Positions 1 through 10,729 of a stretch of DNA of 64,000 nt are shown here, in pieces (positions within the stretch are counted from its first letter, which is position 1; each line of letters starts with the position of its first letter). Below the pieces are notes generated by a model. It had not been told where the DNA came from. It saw only the letters and a list, made by a program, of their open reading frames with translations, and made no database searches. A program made the position numbers and the translations under genes. The stretch comes from Duganella sp. OV510 (GTDB lineage Bacteria > Pseudomonadota > Gammaproteobacteria > Burkholderiales > Burkholderiaceae_D), in NCBI RefSeq assembly GCF_900100205.1, contig NZ_FNEQ01000002.1, positions 496,001 through 560,000 on the forward strand. The letters are read 5' to 3'.

Positions 1-1
1 C

Positions 2-568
2 ATTTTCATCATCGACGACCTTGGCCGCCAGCGCTGCTCGCCGCTGGAATTGATGAACCGCTGGATCGTGCCGATGGACCGTGGCGTTGATTATCTTTCC
101 TTGCACACGGGCCTGGTTTTTCAGGTGCCTTTTGATGTGGTCGTGGTATTCTCGTCTAACTTCCTGCCGGAACGCTTATCCGATGGCGCCTTCCTGCGCC
201 GGCTGGGATACAAGATAGAAGTACCGCCGCAAACGCCCGCCGAATATCAGCAACTGTTCCGCCAGGCCTGCGCGCAGTACGGCATTGCATTTGACGCCGC
301 CGCCTTCGACTACCTGCTGAGCGGCCTGCATGCCAAGGACGAGACACCGCTGCTGGCCTGCTACCCGCGCGACCTGATCCGCCAGGTGCGCGATCTGGCC
401 CGCTACGAAAGCACGCCGCCCACATTGAACCAGCGCTCGCTGGACTGGGCCTGGCAAAACTACTTTGCCGGCGCCGGCGCCCGGCGCGTCGCCGCCGACC
501 AGCAGAAGAAGGAACGCGAACGCCGCGAACAGCAATCGAACCCGCTCAGTCAAGGAAGGCAAGGATGA
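2..568 (+). CDS. AAA-family ATPase, C-terminal part (5' end outside window)
   Basis: The reading frame is open from the window edge, so the start and the Walker A motif lie upstream. The first visible residues, IFIIDDLG, form a Walker B motif. A sensor-1-like strand follows (VVVFSSN), then a double arginine (FLRRLGYKI) where AAA+ proteins often place the arginine finger, then a helical lid. The last 30 residues are Gln/Arg/Lys-rich and probably disordered. Its stop overlaps the cpaB start (ATGA), so it is translationally coupled to the Tad pilus genes and may be an accessory ATPase of that locus. The family is clear; the role in pilus assembly is inferred from position only. Confidence 0.75.
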   Translation: MFIIDDLGRQRCSPLELMNRWIVPMDRGVDYLSLHTGLVFQVPFDVVVVFSSNFLPERLSDGAFLRRLGYKIEVPPQTPAEYQQLFRQACAQYGIAFDAAAFDYLLSGLHAKDETPLLACYPRDLIRQVRDLARYESTPPTLNQRSLDWAWQNYFAGAGARRVAADQQKKERERREQQSNPLSQGRQG

Positions 569-1440
569 GAAATACCCGTGCTCTGACAATGATAGGTGTG
601 GCGCTCTTCCTGGCGCTGGCCGCCGTGGTGGTGGCGGCGCAATGGATCGCCGGGCAATCGGCCAGCAACAGCAACAAGGTGGCAGTGGCGCTGCTGGACA
701 TCAGCATGGGCGCACGCATCACGCCGGAACTGGTGCACATGGTCGACTGGCCGGCCAGCTCGGTGCCGCCGGGTGCGGCCACCGACATCAAGACACTGGA
801 AGGCCGCATCACGCGCGCCAACATCCAGCGCGGTGAACCGATCAGTGAAGGCAAGCTGGCGCCGGCCGGCACGCAAGGCGGATTGTCGTCGGTGGTCTCG
901 GAAGGCAAGCGGGCGATGACGGTGCGCGTCAACGATGTGGTCGGCGTGGCCGGCTTCGCGCTGCCTGGCAACTACGTCGACATCCTGGTCAACACGCAAA
1001 GCGACAGCAATGGCGATCACCTGGCGCGTGAACAGGCGATCTCGAAGATTGTATTGGAGCGCATCCTGGTGCTGGCGATCGCGCAGGAATCCAGCCGCGA
1101 CGATACCAAGCCGAAAGTGGTCAACGCCGTCACGCTGGAACTGACGCCGGACCAGGTGGAAAAGCTGGACCTGGCGCGCAGCGTCGGCACCTTGTCGCTG
1201 GTGCTGCGCAATCAGATTGATCCGCAGTCCGCCCATACCGAGGGCGCCACCAAAACCAGCTTGCTCGGTGAAAGCGCGATCGCCACGGCGCCGGTGCGTA
1301 ACACCACCACCTTGCCGACGCCGCCATCAGGGGCACCAGCACCGGCGCCAGCAACACCACGGCCACCGCCACGTGTGGAAAAGCAGGGCGACAAGGTGGA
1401 AGTCATCAAAGGTCTGGAGCGTAGTTCACAACAATTTTAA
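565..1440 (+). CDS. cpaB: Flp pilus assembly protein CpaB (RcpC)
   Basis: 291 residues. There is one N-terminal membrane anchor (about residues 8-28), then an SAF-type domain (about 38-100) and the RcpC/CpaB domain (about 110-225). A Pro/Ala/Thr-rich tail follows and is probably flexible. CpaB is a periplasmic inner-membrane-anchored protein that works with the secretin of Tad pili. The start overlaps the upstream ATPase stop by four bases and is preceded by AAGG. The secretin gene follows directly. Family assignment rests on the anchor-SAF-RcpC order plus position in a full tad gene order. Confidence 0.93.
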   Translation: MRNTRALTMIGVALFLALAAVVVAAQWIAGQSASNSNKVAVALLDISMGARITPELVHMVDWPASSVPPGAATDIKTLEGRITRANIQRGEPISEGKLAPAGTQGGLSSVVSEGKRAMTVRVNDVVGVAGFALPGNYVDILVNTQSDSNGDHLAREQAISKIVLERILVLAIAQESSRDDTKPKVVNAVTLELTPDQVEKLDLARSVGTLSLVLRNQIDPQSAHTEGATKTSLLGESAIATAPVRNTTTLPTPPSGAPAPAPATPRPPPRVEKQGDKVEVIKGLERSSQQF

Positions 1441-1458
1441 GCATTGGGAGAACGCGAC

Positions 1459-3267
<1,809 letters not shown>

Positions 3268-3275
3268 GAGACGCC

Positions 3276-3539
3276 ATGCGAGCCATCATCATTGTTGCCG
3301 CCCTGCTGACGCTGACCGCCTGCGGCACCACGCCGCGCCTGGACGAACAATTCGGCAGCAGCGTGCGCCAGCTGCACAGCCAGCAGACGCTGGACAAGCA
3401 CGCCATCGACAACCGCAGCCCGGTCAACGGTCTGGATGCGCAGGCAGCAGCGGCGGCCTACCAGAACTACCAGCAGTCTTTCAGCACCAAGGAAGACCAG
3501 AGCAACGCCTTCAGCATCGGCGTCGGCAAAAACCGCTGA
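3276..3539 (+). CDS. small lipoprotein of the Tad locus
   Basis: 87 residues, starting ATG after TAGGAG. A short hydrophobic leader ends in the lipobox LTAC with Cys16, so it should be a lipidated envelope protein. The mature part is Gln/Ala-rich, with no domain I recognise. It sits between the secretin and the CpaE ATPase, where many tad loci encode CpaD or another pilotin-like lipoprotein. It is much shorter than CpaD, so I do not use that name. A role in secretin placement is possible but only inferred. Confidence 0.8.
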   Translation: MRAIIIVAALLTLTACGTTPRLDEQFGSSVRQLHSQQTLDKHAIDNRSPVNGLDAQAAAAAYQNYQQSFSTKEDQSNAFSIGVGKNR

Positions 3540-3561
3540 AACACGCTAAGGAGCGGCACAC

Positions 3562-4728
3562 TTGAAGATCACCGTCATATCCCGCGACGAACGGCAAATC
3601 GCCGACCTGATGCGCCTGCTGCGCGCACGCTCGCCGTCCGACGAAATCGATCACCTGCTCGGCAACGTCGCGCGCACCTCGGTGCTGACCGACGAACAGA
3701 TGCCGGACGTGCTGATCATCGACCGTCCGCAAGTGGCGGACGACGACCTGGACAACCTGGAGCGCTTCTCGGCCCAACATCCCAACATCGCCTGCGTGGC
3801 GCTATGCATTGAGCAGGACCCGCAATTCCTGCTGCAGGCGATGCGCGCCGGCGTGCGCGAGGTGCTGCCGTCGCCAGTCACCAGCAGCGCGCTGTATCCG
3901 GCGATGGAGCGCATCGCCGAGAAGCTGGAACGACGCGGCCAGACCAGCGGCAAGGTGCTGGCCTTCATCTCTTGCAAAGGCGGCAGCGGCGCCACCTTCC
4001 TCGCCACCAACCTGGCCTACGCGCTGGCCGCCAGCGGCAAGCAGAAGGTGGCGCTGATCGACATGAATCTACAGTTCGGCGACGCTTCGCTGTTCGTCTC
4101 CGACCACAAGCCGCTGGCCACGCTGAGCGATGTCGCGCAACAGATCCACCGTCTTGATCCCTCTTTCCTGGCCTCGTCGATGCTGAGCATCACGCCCAAC
4201 TACGGCGTGCTGGCGGCGCCGTCCGACCCGGCGCATGCCAACGACGTCAAGCCCGACCACATCGACGCCATCCTCAAGCTGGCACGCCGCCAGTATGACT
4301 TCGTGGTGCTGGACGTGGGCCGCAGCCTGGACGCTGTCAGCATCCGCGCACTCGATCACGCCGACATGATCTTTCCCATCCTGCAAACCACGCTGCCCTA
4401 CATCCGTGACAGCAAGCGCCTGCTGAACGTATTCCGCTCGCTGGAATACGGCAAGGAGAAGATCCAGCTGATCGTCAACCGCCACGACAGGAACAGCGAG
4501 ATCCGCCTGAAGGACCTGGAAAGCGCCTTCGATGCAGAAATCGCCTTCACCATCCCCAACAACTACGACTCCGCCGCCGCCTCGGTCAACCAGGGCGTGC
4601 CGGTGCTGCAGCTGGAACCGACTGCGCCGATCAGCCAGTCGCTGGCCGAGCTGGCGCGCAAACTGTCCGGCGAAGCGGCGCCGGTGCAGCAAGGCGGCTG
4701 GCTGGCGAAGCTGCGCGCACGTAAATAA
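3562..4728 (+). CDS. cpaE: Tad pilus localisation ATPase CpaE/TadZ
   Basis: 388 residues. TTG start at 3562 with AAGGAG eight bases upstream. The N-terminal 115 residues resemble a degenerate receiver domain. The C-terminal part is a MinD/ParA-like ATPase beginning FISCKGGSGATFLATNLA, with LIDMNLQFGD further on. The deviant Walker A reads KGGSGAT: the lysine that normally follows the second glycine is alanine, a divergence reported for TadZ proteins. TadZ/CpaE is thought to position the pilus machinery at the pole. It lies in the expected place before cpaF. Confidence 0.92.
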   Translation: MKITVISRDERQIADLMRLLRARSPSDEIDHLLGNVARTSVLTDEQMPDVLIIDRPQVADDDLDNLERFSAQHPNIACVALCIEQDPQFLLQAMRAGVREVLPSPVTSSALYPAMERIAEKLERRGQTSGKVLAFISCKGGSGATFLATNLAYALAASGKQKVALIDMNLQFGDASLFVSDHKPLATLSDVAQQIHRLDPSFLASSMLSITPNYGVLAAPSDPAHANDVKPDHIDAILKLARRQYDFVVLDVGRSLDAVSIRALDHADMIFPILQTTLPYIRDSKRLLNVFRSLEYGKEKIQLIVNRHDRNSEIRLKDLESAFDAEIAFTIPNNYDSAAASVNQGVPVLQLEPTAPISQSLAELARKLSGEAAPVQQGGWLAKLRARK

Positions 4729-4740
4729 AAGGAACGCATC

Positions 4741-6093
4741 ATGAGCACCCCGGTCTCCCTGCGTGAACGCCTTGAAAACACCGACATTCGCGGCTCCGGC
4801 CAGCGCGTGCAGGGCGGCATCGACAACCGCGCCTACCAGAAGCTGAAGCAGCGACTGCACGCCGCCCTGCTTGACCGCGTCGACCTGGAAAGCATGCAGC
4901 GGCTGACGCCTGACCAGATCCGCGTCGAGCTGCGCAACCTGGTGGAAAAGCTGCTGGAAGAAGACGCGGTGGTCATCAACGATGCCGAACGCAAGACGCT
5001 GACGCGCGACATCCAGAACGAAATGCTGGGCTTCGGCCCGCTGGAGCCGCTGCTGGAAGATCCCACCGTATCCGACATCCTGGTCAACACCTACCGCCAG
5101 ATTTACGTCGAGCGGCGCGGCAAGCTGGAACTCACCGACGTCACCTTCAGCGATGACGCCCACCTGATGAAGATCATCGACAAGATCGTCTCGCGCGTCG
5201 GCCGCCGCATCGATGAATCCAGTCCGATGGTCGACGCCCGGCTGCCGGATGGCTCACGGGTCAACGCCATCATCCCGCCGCTGGCGATTGATGGCCCGAT
5301 CATGTCGATCCGCCGTTTCTCGGCCGACCCGCTGCGGCTGGCCGACCTGGTGGCCTATGGCTCGATGACCGCCGACATGGCCGAAGTGCTGCAAGGGCTG
5401 GGCAAGGCCAAGGTCAACATCGTCATCTCCGGCGGCACCGGTTCCGGCAAGACCACCATGCTGAATGTGATCTCCGGCTTCATCAATCCAACCGAACGGG
5501 TAGTCACGATCGAGGATGCGGCCGAGCTGCAACTGCAACAGCCACACGTGGTGCGGCTGGAAACGCGGCCGCCGAATATCGAAGGCAAGGGCGAAGTCAC
5601 GCAGCGCGCGCTGGTGCGCAATGCGCTGCGCATGCGCCCTGACCGCATCATCCTCGGCGAGGTGCGCGGTGCCGAAGCGCTGGACATGCTGGGCGCGATG
5701 AACACCGGCCACGAAGGCTCGATGGCCACCATCCACGCCAACACACCGCGCGATGGCCTGACACGGCTGGAGAACATGGTGTCGATGGCGGCTGCCAGCC
5801 TGCCGACCAAGGCCATGCGCCAGCAGATCAGCAGCGCGGTTGGCGTGGTGATCCAGGTGTCGCGCCTGACCGACGGCAAGCGCAAGGTGATGTCGATCCA
5901 GGAAGTCACCGGCATGGAAGGCGAAATCATCACCATGCAGGAAATTTTCGCCTTCAAGCAGACCGGCCTGGCGGAGGATGGCAAGGTGCTGGGCCACCAC
6001 ACCGCCACCGGCATCCGTCCGCGCTTCATCGAGCGGCTGCGCAATTTCGGCGTCAACATCGGCACCACCGTGTTCGATCCATCGGGGCACTGA
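4741..6093 (+). CDS. cpaF: Tad pilus assembly ATPase CpaF (TadA)
   Basis: 450 residues, the usual family length. ATG preceded by AAAGGA. It is a hexameric type II/IV secretion ATPase that powers Flp pilus extension at the inner membrane. Walker A is GGTGSGKTT (about residues 225-233). The Walker B/Asp-box region is [16 protein letters not shown], followed by the His-box segment with TIHAN. The N-terminal helical part (about 1-110) precedes the N-terminal ATPase subdomain carrying [19 protein letters not shown], which is characteristic of CpaF. Confidence 0.96.
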   Translation: MSTPVSLRERLENTDIRGSGQRVQGGIDNRAYQKLKQRLHAALLDRVDLESMQRLTPDQIRVELRNLVEKLLEEDAVVINDAERKTLTRDIQNEMLGFGPLEPLLEDPTVSDILVNTYRQIYVERRGKLELTDVTFSDDAHLMKIIDKIVSRVGRRIDESSPMVDARLPDGSRVNAIIPPLAIDGPIMSIRRFSADPLRLADLVAYGSMTADMAEVLQGLGKAKVNIVISGGTGSGKTTMLNVISGFINPTERVVTIEDAAELQLQQPHVVRLETRPPNIEGKGEVTQRALVRNALRMRPDRIILGEVRGAEALDMLGAMNTGHEGSMATIHANTPRDGLTRLENMVSMAAASLPTKAMRQQISSAVGVVIQVSRLTDGKRKVMSIQEVTGMEGEIITMQEIFAFKQTGLAEDGKVLGHHTATGIRPRFIERLRNFGVNIGTTVFDPSGH

Positions 6094-6095
6094 TC

Positions 6096-7070
6096 ATGGA
6101 CCTGCGGCTGCCGCTGTTTATTCTGCTGATCTTCGCCGCCGTGGCGCTGCTGGTGTGGGGCGCCTACACCGGCTGGAACAATGCGCGCGGTCCCGAGGCC
6201 GAACGCATCGCACGCCGCCTGCGCAATGCCATCGGCGACAGCGGCAGCGAGCTGGCGGTGTCGATCACCAAGGAACGCACACTGGCGCAGGACGCCGGCA
6301 TGCAGCAATTCCTGTCCGCCATTCCCGGCATCCAGAAGCTCGACCGGCTACTGCTGCAAACCGGGCGTGGCATGACCGCCGCACAGCTGTGTGCACTGAT
6401 AGCCGGCTGCTTTCTGATCGGCTTCATTATCGCCAGCGGCATGCGCCTGCCGTGGTTCGGCCGCCTGTTGCTGGGTGCCGGCATCGCCGCACTGCCGGTG
6501 CTGGAAGCCATGCGCGCCAAGCGCAAGCGCATCCTGCGCATCGAATCGCTGCTGCCGGACGCGCTTGACATGATGGGCCGCGCCATGCGCGCCGGCCACG
6601 CCTTCCCCACCGCGCTGAAAATGGTGGGCGAGGAAATCCCCGACCCGCTGGGCGCCGAGTTCCGCATCGTCTTCGATGAAGTCAACTTCGGCGTGTCGAT
6701 GCCGGACGCGCTGATGAACCTGGCGCTGCGCGTGCCCAGCACCGACCTGCGCTACTTTGTTATCGCCGTGCTGATCCAGCGCGAGACCGGCGGCAACCTG
6801 ACCGACCTGCTGGCGTCGATCAGCGCCATCATCCGCGACCGCCTCAAGCTGCTCGGCCAGGTCAAGGTGATGTCGGCCGAGGGCCGCATGTCGGCCTGGG
6901 TGCTGGGACTGATGCCGTTTGCCGTCGGCGGCCTGGTGTCGGTGGTGAATCCCGGCTCGCTGGAAGTGCTGTTCACCGATCCCGGCGGGCGCAAGATGCT
7001 GGGGGTGTCGGCCGCGCTGATGTTGATCGGCATGCTGGCGATCCGCAAGATCACCACCATCCGGATATGA
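6096..7070 (+). CDS. tadB: Tad pilus inner-membrane platform protein TadB
   Basis: 324 residues, two bases after cpaF. A membrane helix at residues 5-25 and a helical pair around 105-135 precede the type II secretion F domain (about 160-290, [23 protein letters not shown]). Two C-terminal membrane helices follow. TadB and TadC form the platform on which the CpaF ATPase acts. It is immediately followed by tadC. Confidence 0.93.
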   Translation: MDLRLPLFILLIFAAVALLVWGAYTGWNNARGPEAERIARRLRNAIGDSGSELAVSITKERTLAQDAGMQQFLSAIPGIQKLDRLLLQTGRGMTAAQLCALIAGCFLIGFIIASGMRLPWFGRLLLGAGIAALPVLEAMRAKRKRILRIESLLPDALDMMGRAMRAGHAFPTALKMVGEEIPDPLGAEFRIVFDEVNFGVSMPDALMNLALRVPSTDLRYFVIAVLIQRETGGNLTDLLASISAIIRDRLKLLGQVKVMSAEGRMSAWVLGLMPFAVGGLVSVVNPGSLEVLFTDPGGRKMLGVSAALMLIGMLAIRKITTIRI

Positions 7071-7080
7071 GGCGCGCACC

Positions 7081-8019
7081 ATGACCATCATCCAGATCAT
7101 GTTCCTGCTTGTCGTCTTCATCGCCGTGTTTGGCGGCGTGGTGCTGGCGATCCGCCTGTTCACCGCCAACCCGGTCAAGGACAGGCTGGAAGCGCTGCAC
7201 GACCGTAGCCAGGTGACGCGCAAGAGCGCCGTCTGGATCGAGCATGTGGTCAACCTGGCGGCGCCGCTGGCCAGGCTGTCGTTGCCCACCGAGGGCTGGG
7301 AAAACTCGCCGGTACGCATGCGCTTCATCAATGCCGGCTGGCGCACGCCATCAACGCCGGCGCTGTTCTTCGCCGGTAAAACCGGGCTGGCGGTGCTGCT
7401 GCCGCTGATCGTCTTCCTCTACCTGAGCAGCAAGGCAGTGGCCACCGACGGCAACGTCAAGCTGCTGTGGATGGTGGTGTCCGGTGGCCTCGGCTACTAC
7501 CTGCCCAACGTGGTGCTGAACCACGTGGTGAAGACGCGCCAGCGCGACATCTTCGAATCCTTCCCCGATGCGCTGGACCTGATGACGGTGTGCGTTGAAG
7601 CTGGTCTGGCGATGGATGCCGCACTGGCCCGCGTAGCCAACGAGATCGGCCTGAAAAGCGTGGTGCTGGCCGAGGAGATGCAGCTGGTGACGCTGGAGCT
7701 GCGCGCCGGCAGCGCCAAGGACAAGGCCTTGCGCAACCTGGCGCTGCGCACCGGCGTCGAGGATGTCGACGCGCTGGTGACGATGCTGATCCAGGCCGAC
7801 CGCTTCGGCACCAGCATCGCCGACTCGTTGCGGGTGCAGTCGGAACAGCTGCGCACCAAGCGCCGCCAGCGCGCCGAGGAACACGCGGCGAAGATTTCGC
7901 TGAAGCTGCTGTTCCCGCTGATCTTCTTTATCTTTCCGAGCCTGCTGGTGGTGCTGCTGGGTCCCGCCATGCTCAATCTGTACCGCAACCTGCTGCCGGC
8001 CATGGCCGGTAGCAACTGA
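7081..8019 (+). CDS. tadC: Tad pilus inner-membrane platform protein TadC
   Basis: 312 residues. N-terminal membrane helix, a central helical pair, then the T2SF domain with FPDALDLMTVCVEAGLAMDAAL, and a long C-terminal hydrophobic segment (LLFPLIFFIFPSLLVVLLG). It pairs with TadB. This is the last recognisable tad gene here; TadD, the pilin Flp, the prepilin peptidase and pseudopilins TadE/F/G are not in the window and would have to lie upstream or elsewhere. Confidence 0.93.
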   Translation: MTIIQIMFLLVVFIAVFGGVVLAIRLFTANPVKDRLEALHDRSQVTRKSAVWIEHVVNLAAPLARLSLPTEGWENSPVRMRFINAGWRTPSTPALFFAGKTGLAVLLPLIVFLYLSSKAVATDGNVKLLWMVVSGGLGYYLPNVVLNHVVKTRQRDIFESFPDALDLMTVCVEAGLAMDAALARVANEIGLKSVVLAEEMQLVTLELRAGSAKDKALRNLALRTGVEDVDALVTMLIQADRFGTSIADSLRVQSEQLRTKRRQRAEEHAAKISLKLLFPLIFFIFPSLLVVLLGPAMLNLYRNLLPAMAGSN

Positions 8020-8031
8020 CCAGGAGTGATT

Positions 8032-9969
8032 ATGATCGTCCGCCGGATCGATACGCTGTACCGCTACCTGTTGGCTCTGTTCTGCGCCATGCTGCTGGCC
8101 GCCTGCGGCGGCGGTGGTGGCGGCAGCAACGGCTGCACCACCATCGATCCGAACCGCGATCCCAACCTGCCCGGCTGCGGCACCAATGGCGGTGGCAGCA
8201 CCGGCAAGCCGACCATCACGCTGACCGTCACCGATACCAGCGGTGCACCACTGACCAGCATCGCGCCGGGCGGCGGCGCCACGCTGACCGCCGTGCTGAA
8301 AGACGCCAGCAACCTGGCCGCGCCGAATGTGGTGGTGACCTTCACCAGCACCGACAAGAGCGCCGTTTTCTCGGCCGCCAACGGCAGCGTGGTCAGCGAC
8401 AGCAACGGCAAGGCCACGGTACAACTGAGCCCTGGCGCCGCCACCAGCGCCGGCAGCTATGTGATTACCGCCAGCGCCACTGTCAGCACCATCCCGCTGT
8501 CGGCCAGCGCCAACTACACGGTCGGCTCCTCGCCCGGCACCAGCGGCAGCCAGCTGACCTTTGTCTCGGCAACGCCGCAAACCATCGCGCTGAAGGGCAC
8601 CGGCGGCGCCGGCCGCCAGGAAAGCGCCATCGTCACCTTCAAGGTGCTGGACAGCGGCGGCAATCCGGTCGCCGGCCAGAATGTCAGCTTCGCGCTCAAC
8701 ACCACGGTCGGCGGCATCACCTTCACGCCAGCCAGCGCCAGCAGCAACGCCGCCGGATTGGTGTCGACCACCGTATCGTCGGGCACGATCAACACGCCGG
8801 TGCGCGTTACCGCCACGCTCAACGGCAGCATCACCAGCCTGTCCGACCAGCTGGTGGTGTCGACCGGCGTGCCGGAGCAGAACAGCTTCTCGCTCAGCGC
8901 CGTCATCAAGAATATCGAGGGCGGCCAGTTCAACGGCTGTACCGCGCCGACCGGCACCGTCATCACCGCGCGCCTGGCCGATCACTTCCACAACCCGGCG
9001 CCGGACGGCACTGCGGTCAGCTTCACTGCCGAAGGCGGCAGCATCGACGCCTCCTGCCTGACTGGCCTGATCCAGACCACCCAGCCGGATGGCAGCGTGC
9101 TGACCACCAAAGGCTCGCCGGGCGAGTGCACGGTGCGCTTCTGCGCCGGCAATCCACGCCCTGCCGATGGCCGTGTCACCATCCTGGCCTACGCGCTGGG
9201 CGAGGAAAGCTTCAGCGACAGCAACGGCAACAACCGCTATGACGCCGGCGAGCCGTACACCGACCTGGGCGAGACCTTCCGCAATGACCGCGCCGTCACC
9301 GATGCGAATGCCAATGGCCGCGACGATGCCTACACCACCGGCAACGCGGTACGCGCCAGCGGCGAGCAGTACATCGATTCCAACGCCAACAGCAGCTGGG
9401 ACCAGAACGGCAATGGCGTCTACAACGGCGTGCTGCAAACCGCGCCCAACGTCAACACCGGCAATACCAACACCGTGCATGTGCGGCAATCGCTGGTAAT
9501 GGTGCTGTCCAACAGCACGCCAAGCATCCAGCTAATCACCAGCAACAGCGCCACGCCGGTCTTGCAACTGCTGTCCTGCGTGAACAGCACTCCCTACACG
9601 CCCACCACCTTGTCGTTCAAGTTCGCCATCCGCGACAACAACCCGACGGTGTTCGCCACCAACCGCCGCGCCGACCATCCAAACGATGCGGAATGGCTGG
9701 CCGACCGCCCCGGCAATCCGCTGCCGGCCGGCACGCGGATTGCCTTTGCCTCCACCAACGGCACGCTGGTCAGCCCGGTGAACTACGTGGTGCAGAACAC
9801 CAGCGAGGCTGATTCCAGCGCCTGGATCTACGAGGTGCTGATGGTCAGCGATGCGGTGCAGGATTCCAATCTGGGTTGCAGCAATCCGATCGGCCGCGGC
9901 GCGCTGACCATCACCGTGACCACGCCCAACGGCACCGTCACGCAAACCAGCTACACCGTCGTCGACTAA
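8032..9969 (+). CDS. Ig-like (Big_1/invasin-type) repeat lipoprotein
   Basis: 645 residues from ATG 8032; AGGAG five bases upstream favours it over GTG 8026. The signal peptide ends in a lipobox (MLLAAC), followed by a six-glycine stretch. At least two bacterial Ig-like repeats follow (about 55-165 and 175-285), with the usual pattern of a variable start, VVTFTS/VSFAL and a terminal strand. A central Asp/Asn-rich region (about 390-480) has several D-x-[ND]-x-N-type loops (DSNGNNRYD, DANANGRDD, DSNANSSWD) that look able to bind calcium. It directly follows tadC, so it may be a surface adhesin linked to the pilus; that link is inference. Confidence 0.82.
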   Translation: MIVRRIDTLYRYLLALFCAMLLAACGGGGGGSNGCTTIDPNRDPNLPGCGTNGGGSTGKPTITLTVTDTSGAPLTSIAPGGGATLTAVLKDASNLAAPNVVVTFTSTDKSAVFSAANGSVVSDSNGKATVQLSPGAATSAGSYVITASATVSTIPLSASANYTVGSSPGTSGSQLTFVSATPQTIALKGTGGAGRQESAIVTFKVLDSGGNPVAGQNVSFALNTTVGGITFTPASASSNAAGLVSTTVSSGTINTPVRVTATLNGSITSLSDQLVVSTGVPEQNSFSLSAVIKNIEGGQFNGCTAPTGTVITARLADHFHNPAPDGTAVSFTAEGGSIDASCLTGLIQTTQPDGSVLTTKGSPGECTVRFCAGNPRPADGRVTILAYALGEESFSDSNGNNRYDAGEPYTDLGETFRNDRAVTDANANGRDDAYTTGNAVRASGEQYIDSNANSSWDQNGNGVYNGVLQTAPNVNTGNTNTVHVRQSLVMVLSNSTPSIQLITSNSATPVLQLLSCVNSTPYTPTTLSFKFAIRDNNPTVFATNRRADHPNDAEWLADRPGNPLPAGTRIAFASTNGTLVSPVNYVVQNTSEADSSAWIYEVLMVSDAVQDSNLGCSNPIGRGALTITVTTPNGTVTQTSYTVVD

Positions 9970-9978
9970 AGCCCAGCC

Positions 9979-10725
9979 ATGGACAGCCAGCCGCCCGCGC
10001 CAGCGCAGCCAGAACCGCAGCCAGTGCCATATGCCGACGGCCGCCTGCACGCGCGGCCCGACCTGCTGCGGCAGATCGCTCACCAGCGCCAGCCGGCGCT
10101 GAACGCTGGCACGCACCAGTTGTCGTTTGCCGATGGCCGCAAGGCGGTGCTGCATGTGCCGCCGCACCTGGACTCCGGCGCCGGCGCGCATGGCGCAGGG
10201 CTGCACCTGCTGTTGCTGCTGCACGGCGCCGCTGGCCAACATGGCGGCGGCGATCATATCGCGCTGGCGCATGCGATACGCCATGGTTCGCTGCTGCTGA
10301 TTCCCGATGCGCTGTCAAGCAGCTGGGATTTTTTGCGCGGCGGATTTGGCGCCGACCTGGCGTTCATCGACCGCGCGCTGTTGTGGACCATGCAGCGCTA
10401 CGAGGTCGACGAACAGGCGATGGCGATTGCCGGCTTCTCCGATGGCGCTTCGTATGCGCTGTCGGTGGGGCTGATGAATGGCCATCTGTTCAGCGATATC
10501 CTGGCGTTTTCGCCGGGCTTCATGGCGCCGTTGCGGCGCGAGGGGCAGCCGCGCGTGTTCGTCTCGCATGGCAAGGAGGATCAGGTGCTGTCGGTCAAGC
10601 GCGGCCACGACATCGCGCAACAGCTGGCGCAGGAGGGCTATGACGTGACGTATGAAGCATTCGACGGCGCCCACATCGTCTCGCCGCCCATCGCACGCGC
10701 GGCCCTGCACCGGCTGACGGAGTAG
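9979..10725 (+). CDS. alpha/beta hydrolase (phospholipase/carboxylesterase type)
   Basis: 248 residues. The fold is recognisable from LLLLLHGAAGQHGG (oxyanion region), the nucleophile elbow GFSDGAS with Ser near residue 154, the acid in HGKEDQVL, and the base in DGAHIV. This is the spacing of the phospholipase/carboxylesterase and feruloyl-esterase-like group. The first 40 residues are Pro/Gln-rich and no clear signal peptide is seen, so it is probably cytoplasmic. Substrate unknown. It lies ten bases after the Ig-repeat lipoprotein gene and probably shares its transcript. Confidence 0.82.
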   Translation: MDSQPPAPAQPEPQPVPYADGRLHARPDLLRQIAHQRQPALNAGTHQLSFADGRKAVLHVPPHLDSGAGAHGAGLHLLLLLHGAAGQHGGGDHIALAHAIRHGSLLLIPDALSSSWDFLRGGFGADLAFIDRALLWTMQRYEVDEQAMAIAGFSDGASYALSVGLMNGHLFSDILAFSPGFMAPLRREGQPRVFVSHGKEDQVLSVKRGHDIAQQLAQEGYDVTYEAFDGAHIVSPPIARAALHRLTE

Positions 10726-10729
10726 ACGC

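Noticed and set aside
7351..9489. A 712-codon minus-strand frame across tadC and the Ig-repeat gene
   Set aside because: Crosses two genuine genes on the other strand and has no recognisable product.
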